NCBI GenBank assembly: GCA_030705725.1 | Contig: JAUZPW010000004.1 | Span: 1 to 18,732, forward strand | Direction of reading: 5' to 3' | Length of the DNA: 18,732 nucleotides | Source: Bacillota bacterium | GTDB taxonomy: Bacteria > Bacillota > Clostridia > Oscillospirales > Butyricicoccaceae | Shown here: positions 15,036 through 18,732 of the stretch, piece by piece | Numbering within the stretch: the first letter of the stretch is position 1 | How the letters are laid out: each line of letters begins with the position of its first letter | Made by a program: the position numbers and the translations under genes | Notes under the pieces: model-generated | What the model saw: the letters and a program-made list of their open reading frames with translations, nothing else | Database searches by the model: none | What the model was told of the DNA's origin: nothing

Positions 15036-15512
15036 ATTATTACTATAGGAATTTCCGACATGCAGATCGCAAAATGCCCGGAGCAGTTTGTAACCTACGC
15101 ACTGGGCTCCTGCATCGGAATATGTTTATATGACTCCGGAAAAAAAATAGGCGGTCTGGGACATATAATGCTGCCCACGAAACCCGCGCACCGTGCGGAT
15201 GAAGTGCCGTTCAGATACGCTGACACATGCATACCTTTGATGGTCGAAAAAATGGAAAAAATGGGCGCGGCGCGCAGAAGCATAACCGCAAAAATAGCTG
15301 GGGGAGCCAAAATGTTTGAGGTTGCCGACGACAACAGTTTCGGCAACATCGGAGAACGAAACAGCATTGCCGTCAAGGACACCCTATTTAAGCTAAAAAT
15401 CCCGGTTATCGCTGAAGACATCGGCTTAAACTACGGGCGCACCGTGTTCTTCTATACGGAAACCGGGATCATGGTTGTTAAATCTTTTGCGAAGGGCACA
15501 AAAAGCTTTTAG
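15036..15512 (+). CDS. cheD: Chemoreceptor glutamine deamidase CheD, apparent non-ATG start
   Basis: CheD deamidates glutamines on chemoreceptors and is controlled by binding to CheC. The catalytic set is visible: a threonine in VTYALGSC, the cysteine in that same block, and the histidine in GGLGHIMLP. Spacings of 6 and 17 residues match the Thermotoga maritima enzyme as I recall it (T21, C27, H44). From ATG 15060 the cysteine would be residue 18, about nine short of normal. From ATT 15036 it is residue 26, and the extra residues IITIGISD match the usual CheD opening. I therefore set the start at 15036 (158 residues). ATT 15039, ATG 15060, or a +1 shift from ATG 15023 are alternatives. The stop overlaps the convergent gene by four bases. 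Confidence 0.85.
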   Translation: MITIGISDMQIAKCPEQFVTYALGSCIGICLYDSGKKIGGLGHIMLPTKPAHRADEVPFRYADTCIPLMVEKMEKMGAARRSITAKIAGGAKMFEVADDNSFGNIGERNSIAVKDTLFKLKIPVIAEDIGLNYGRTVFFYTETGIMVVKSFAKGTKSF

Positions 15513-15937
15513 TATGCCTTTGCCGGATTAAATTTATTTCTTAAATTTCCGGATTTAAGCAGGCTTTCTCGGGCGCGGCTAAGCGTTCTTATCGAGTTAT
15601 TGTTCAAGCGGACGATTTCACTTGACAGGCTTATTGAACGTTTCGCAAGGCCGGCGAGAAGCTTCTCGCCGCCGCTAAGCTCAAAACCGTCTGTTTTTGC
15701 GGCCATTATAAGGGAAAGACGTTCTTTTTCATTTAAGGGGAGCTCGGAAAGCGCGTTTTTAACAAGAGCATCGCATTTTTCGATACGTTTTAACAGACAC
15801 ATCCGTTTTTCGGGCAAGTCCTCCAACAAGACCGTTTCCTGCTTGCATTTTACCTCGATCTGCTTTGACAGGTCGAGGATTTTTGTAAGCAGGATAACTT
15901 TTTGTTCCATACAGACGGACAAGATTTCAGCCGGCAT
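15509..15937 (-). CDS. Small helical protein in the fliT position, possible export chaperone
   Basis: I do not recognise this 142-residue protein by clear family motifs. It is charged and almost entirely alpha-helical by its heptad-like pattern of Leu, Ile and Val, with likely long helices at about 10-60 and 80-125. There is no signal peptide or membrane segment. It lies directly after fliS and fliD, where a FliT or FlgN type export chaperone is commonly found, and its size and make-up fit that. AGGGGCGG within the end of fliS precedes the ATG, and the ATG directly follows the fliS stop, so it is co-translated with fliS. The tail is basic (SGNLRNKFNPAKAY). A FliT or FlgN role is inference from position. 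Confidence 0.75.
   Translation of the reverse strand: MPAEILSVCMEQKVILLTKILDLSKQIEVKCKQETVLLEDLPEKRMCLLKRIEKCDALVKNALSELPLNEKERLSLIMAAKTDGFELSGGEKLLAGLAKRSISLSSEIVRLNNNSIRTLSRARESLLKSGNLRNKFNPAKAY
15652..15671. repeat. 20-bp perfect palindrome inside the fliT-position gene
   Basis: CGGCGAGAAGCTTCTCGCCG is its own reverse complement and could form an eight-base-pair hairpin with an AGCT loop in RNA from either strand. It lies about 140 bases past the cheD stop, in the region where the two converging transcripts would meet. No T run follows on either strand, so it is not a classic terminator. Confidence 0.5.
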
Positions 15938-16336
15938 TTATACCGCCCCTTTTTGGCTGCTTTCCATGTGGCTCAGCTTATTTGCCTGAACCCAGGTATC
16001 ACGGAGCTCCTGCACAAGCGGGACGATTTTATCGAGCGCTTCGTGATCCCCGCGAAGCTCGGCCCTGAAAACTTCCGTGTTCAGAAAATCGTAGATTTTT
16101 TCAAGGTCACCTGAAAGGCTGTAGCTCCGGTCGAGTATTTCATTTAAATAATGTATGATCCTTCTGACCTTACCGGTGCATTTTTTTGCAGCGTCTGAAT
16201 TTTTATCCTTAAAAAGGAGCGACGCACAGCGGATATTTTTTAGAAGTTCGTCGTAAAGCCTTATTAAAAGCTCGCCTTTCGACATCGTGTTTATCGACTG
16301 CTTCTGGTATTCCATTACGGAAGAAAACTCAGGCAT
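15938..16336 (-). CDS. fliS: Flagellin export chaperone FliS
   Basis: FliS binds flagellin in the cytoplasm, stops it from polymerising early, and delivers it to FlhA. The 132 residues form the expected four-helix protein. The signature is the early EYQKQSINTMSKGELLIRLYD, with the tyrosine-containing N-terminal segment and the LLIRLYDELLKNI helix typical of FliS. A second signature is the later RRIIHYLNEILDRS. A tail of about ten residues (MESSQKGAV) follows the last helix. The ribosome site AAAGGAGGCG (complement of 16345-16354) stands about eight bases before the ATG. The gap to fliD is 24 bases, and the stop abuts the next gene, so fliD, fliS and the following gene form one unit. Its late-gene nature suggests FliA control, but the promoter is outside the window. 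Confidence 0.95.
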   Translation of the reverse strand: MPEFSSVMEYQKQSINTMSKGELLIRLYDELLKNIRCASLLFKDKNSDAAKKCTGKVRRIIHYLNEILDRSYSLSGDLEKIYDFLNTEVFRAELRGDHEALDKIVPLVQELRDTWVQANKLSHMESSQKGAV

Positions 16337-16360
16337 TTGATAAACGCCTCCTTTTTAATA

Positions 16361-18732
16361 TTACGATCCCGACAGCATGGACGTCAGGTATGAGCTTTGA
16401 TTCTGAAGGGCGCTGAGCGCCGTTTCCATCGACGTAAATTTATTCCAGTAGCGTTCCTCTTCATCTTTAAGCTGATCTTTCAGCTTACTGATACTGTCGT
16501 CATATCTGCCTATTTTTTTAGTTATGTCCGAGTCGTCCGGAGTGGTGCTGTTGGGAGTCCCGGCAAGCGTAACCAAAGCACCTTCATGGGTGGAGGAGGT
16601 CGAAATGTAGCTGTCAAGAGTGGCCTTGACGCGGCTTGCGATGCCGTCGGAGCCGGTAAACATTTTAGTTATATCATCAAGATTTGACGAAAGCTCCGTT
16701 TTGAGCTTTGTGGTATCCGTAACAAGCTGGCCGCCGGACACGTAATCATAAGGCTGCGTGCTTATCCCGGCTTGATATAAGGCCGTGCCGGTGGAATCGA
16801 CTACTGACGTCATCGCCTCACGGAGGCCGGAAAGCAGCGAAGTAAGGGTCGAATCGTTCCGGAGAAGTCCTGTTTTAGCCTTGGTCTCCCAATCCTTTAT
16901 CTGATCCTCCGACATGTCCTCTTTCTGCGTGTCTGTAAGAGGCTGATAATCCTTGTCATATTTCTCGTCGACCAGGGTGTTGACGGCGTCGATTATCTTA
17001 TTATAGTCATTTACAAAATCCACAAGCTTATCGGAAAGGTCGTCGGTCTTTGTCTGACCGGTGAACGTGATTTTATCGGTCGCGTTGGCGCTTAAGCCGT
17101 TTAGGGTAAAGTTAACGTCGTTCAGCGTTACGGTATTCGTCGAGCGGGTGATTGTCTGGAAGGTATTACCGCCGTCGAAGCTCACGTCAAACACCGCATT
17201 GGTTCCGCCTTTGACAGTGTAATCCGTGCCGGACGTTCCGAAAAGGGAAGCCGCCAGGTTGCCGCCGGCATCCGATATTTGGATTTGGCCCTGGGTACCG
17301 GCCGTCTTACTCTTCACCCCGAAGGTATCCGTGGTTGAGGAATAACTAACCGTAACGTCCGCGTCGGAATTGTTTATCGTGGAGATCACGCTTGAGAGCT
17401 TTGTGTTTCCGTTAAAGGTAAAGCTCTGGCCGTTTACGGTAAGAGAATATTTGCCGTCGGCGCCCGGGGTAAGGCCCGGAATTTCACTTTTAAGCTGGTC
17501 GAGCGTTTTTGATGTTTCAAGGCGGTTCGACTCTCCCGCGCCTATCCTCAAAGCGCCGGTTTTACTCAGCACGTTTACGTTGTCGGAGGAGTTTAATTCC
17601 AAAATCGACGTTGAGTCGGACACTGAAAACGACAGGGAGCCGTTTGTGTTTGCGACGCTTATTTTGCCGCTGCCGAACTGGCTGTTGAGCGAGCTCTGAA
17701 GATATGCCGCAAGCTCTCCCTCTGTGTCGAAGCTCGCCTTTTCGCTTTCGTTAAAGGTTATTTTTTTGCTGACTCCGTCGAGAGTGAAGGTGAGCGAGGT
17801 GCCGGAAAGCTCGTCGCCGAGATAGGAAGACAGGAGCTTTGTGCGGTCGACGGCGCCGCTTGAGGAATAAGTCCCGTCAACGTTTTTCAGACCGAGGCCC
17901 TGGGTCAGGTTCTCGGAGCCGCCGGTGACTGAAAGCGTTCCGCTTACGGCCGCGAACGATATATTTCCGCTTTCGTCGGCGGTCACCGTGAGCTTTCCCT
18001 TTAAGGTCGGGTCGTCATCCACCATTTTTTGAAGCGACTTTGCAGTCTCGGTCGCGGAGGCCGCATTTGTGGCGCAGGAGCTCAGATCGATATTTGAACC
18101 GACGTCCAGAGTGTAGGCGGTTCCGTCTATTGAAAATTTGAGGTTCGAGCCAGACTCTATTACATTATTATATAAAAGAGATTCATTTGTCGCGGCAGCC
18201 GCAATGGAACCCGCGGTGGACACGCCCAGCTGCTCGGGCTTAAAGCCGAGAGCCGTCAAAAGGTTCTTGCTGCTGTCATACTGTGTGGCGCTTAGCGTTA
18301 CGCTGTCGCCCGCGTTTGCCGTGACAAGCCTTATCGTGCCGCTTGCAGAGTCAATATTTTCAAAGCTTACTTTTCCGCTTAAGCCGTCGGTGTTAGCTAT
18401 CTGCTTATTAAGCTCTCCTATAACGGCGTCGACGGCGTTTTTTGACGCGTCGTTTGAGTCGGGCATGAAATCAGGATCGAGCGTCAGCGTGTAATCCTTG
18501 CCGCCGTAAGTTACATTGACGGACGCGCCGCCTATGCCCGAGCGTACCCAGCTGTCGTATATCTTGCCAGACACGATGGATTCGTTCGAGACCTTTTTAG
18601 TTGAAGCTAAGGAGGTCTGGGTAGCCAGGCTCGTGATATTCCTGAGTACTATATCCGAAATATTCGAAATGCTGCCTTCAGCCGAAACAAGGCTCGAGGA
18701 GCTCGTTATGCTTGACGCCTTGAAGAAGTTCG
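16361..18732 (-). CDS. fliD: Filament cap protein FliD, 5' end outside the window
   Basis: FliD forms the cap at the filament tip that folds exported flagellin into place, and it may act as an adhesin. The frame is open to the window edge. At least 789 residues are visible, far more than the usual 450 to 600, and the true N terminus is further right. The C-terminal part is clearly FliD: DDLSDKLVDFVNDYNKIIDA, an LRNDSTLTSLLSGLR block, GQLVTDTTKLKTELSSNLDD with MFTGSDGIA, and a final coiled coil ending SSYLTSMLSGS. Between about 18530 and 17090 lie four or more repeated modules of about 80 to 110 residues. Each opens with a beta hairpin such as LTFTLDGVSKKITF, followed by a helix and another hairpin. 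The most regular one (YSLTVNGQSFTFNG, then TINNSDADVTVSY) is of the flagellin-hook IN type. The module count is by eye. Confidence 0.9.
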   Translation of the reverse strand, partial: NFFKASSITSSSSLVSAEGSISNISDIVLRNITSLATQTSLASTKKVSNESIVSGKIYDSWVRSGIGGASVNVTYGGKDYTLTLDPDFMPDSNDASKNAVDAVIGELNKQIANTDGLSGKVSFENIDSASGTIRLVTANAGDSVTLSATQYDSSKNLLTALGFKPEQLGVSTAGSIAAAATNESLLYNNVIESGSNLKFSIDGTAYTLDVGSNIDLSSCATNAASATETAKSLQKMVDDDPTLKGKLTVTADESGNISFAAVSGTLSVTGGSENLTQGLGLKNVDGTYSSSGAVDRTKLLSSYLGDELSGTSLTFTLDGVSKKITFNESEKASFDTEGELAAYLQSSLNSQFGSGKISVANTNGSLSFSVSDSTSILELNSSDNVNVLSKTGALRIGAGESNRLETSKTLDQLKSEIPGLTPGADGKYSLTVNGQSFTFNGNTKLSSVISTINNSDADVTVSYSSTTDTFGVKSKTAGTQGQIQISDAGGNLAASLFGTSGTDYTVKGGTNAVFDVSFDGGNTFQTITRSTNTVTLNDVNFTLNGLSANATDKITFTGQTKTDDLSDKLVDFVNDYNKIIDAVNTLVDEKYDKDYQPLTDTQKEDMSEDQIKDWETKAKTGLLRNDSTLTSLLSGLREAMTSVVDSTGTALYQAGISTQPYDYVSGGQLVTDTTKLKTELSSNLDDITKMFTGSDGIASRVKATLDSYISTSSTHEGALVTLAGTPNSTTPDDSDITKKIGRYDDSISKLKDQLKDEEERYWNKFTSMETALSALQNQSSYLTSMLSGS

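Noticed and set aside
15501..15510. AAAAGCTTTT at the cheD end as a terminator
   Set aside because: The palindrome has no room for a loop, a weak AT-rich stem, and no following T run beyond its own half.

Overview
This window is an almost unbroken flagellar and chemotaxis gene cluster. It most likely comes from a Gram-positive bacterium of class Clostridia. The gene order (flgE, flbD, motA, motB, fliM, fliY, cheY, fliO, fliP, fliQ, fliR, flhB, flhA, fliA, flgF, flgG, a DUF342 gene, cheC, cheD) and the use of FliY, FlbD, CheC and CheD are typical of Clostridia and Bacilli. Base composition is roughly balanced, with strong G-rich ribosome binding sites and many TTG and GTG starts. An uncultured gut-type Clostridia is a reasonable inference, but the sequence alone does not fix the genus. 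I see no mobile elements, CRISPR arrays, tRNA or rRNA genes, and no gene-free stretch longer than about 80 bases.

The plus strand carries nineteen genes from 1 to 15512. They begin with the 3' part of the hook gene flgE and flbD. Next come the stator genes motA and motB, then the switch and signalling genes fliM, fliY and cheY. The type III export gate follows: fliO, fliP, fliQ, fliR, flhB and flhA. After the export genes come the flagellar sigma factor fliA, two rod-type genes (flgF and flgG), a DUF342/FapA-type gene, and the CheC phosphatase with the CheD deamidase. Spacing is tight, with several overlapping stops and starts, so this is probably one long transcription unit entering from the left.

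The minus strand, from 18732 down to 15509, carries the end of a very large filament-cap gene fliD, the flagellin chaperone gene fliS, and a small helical protein in the place where fliT usually sits. The two units converge tail to tail and their stop codons overlap by 4 bases.

Together the genes supply the hook, motor, switch, export gate and late-gene sigma factor, plus three parts of the Bacillus-type adaptation and dephosphorylation branch of chemotaxis (FliY, CheC, CheD). The fliL, flhF and flhG genes that often sit in such clusters are absent from their usual places, and cheA, cheW, cheB and cheR are not in the window.

I found no wholly new system. The most interesting points are two genes with no usable ATG, GTG or TTG at the expected start (flhB, apparently ACG or ATA behind a run of eight G; cheD, apparently ATT, or a +1 shift, directly behind cheC). 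Other points are an NPEH in place of NPTH at the FlhB self-cleavage site, a modular enlarged FliD, a 12-bp intergenic hairpin, and a 20-bp perfect palindrome just past the cheD end.
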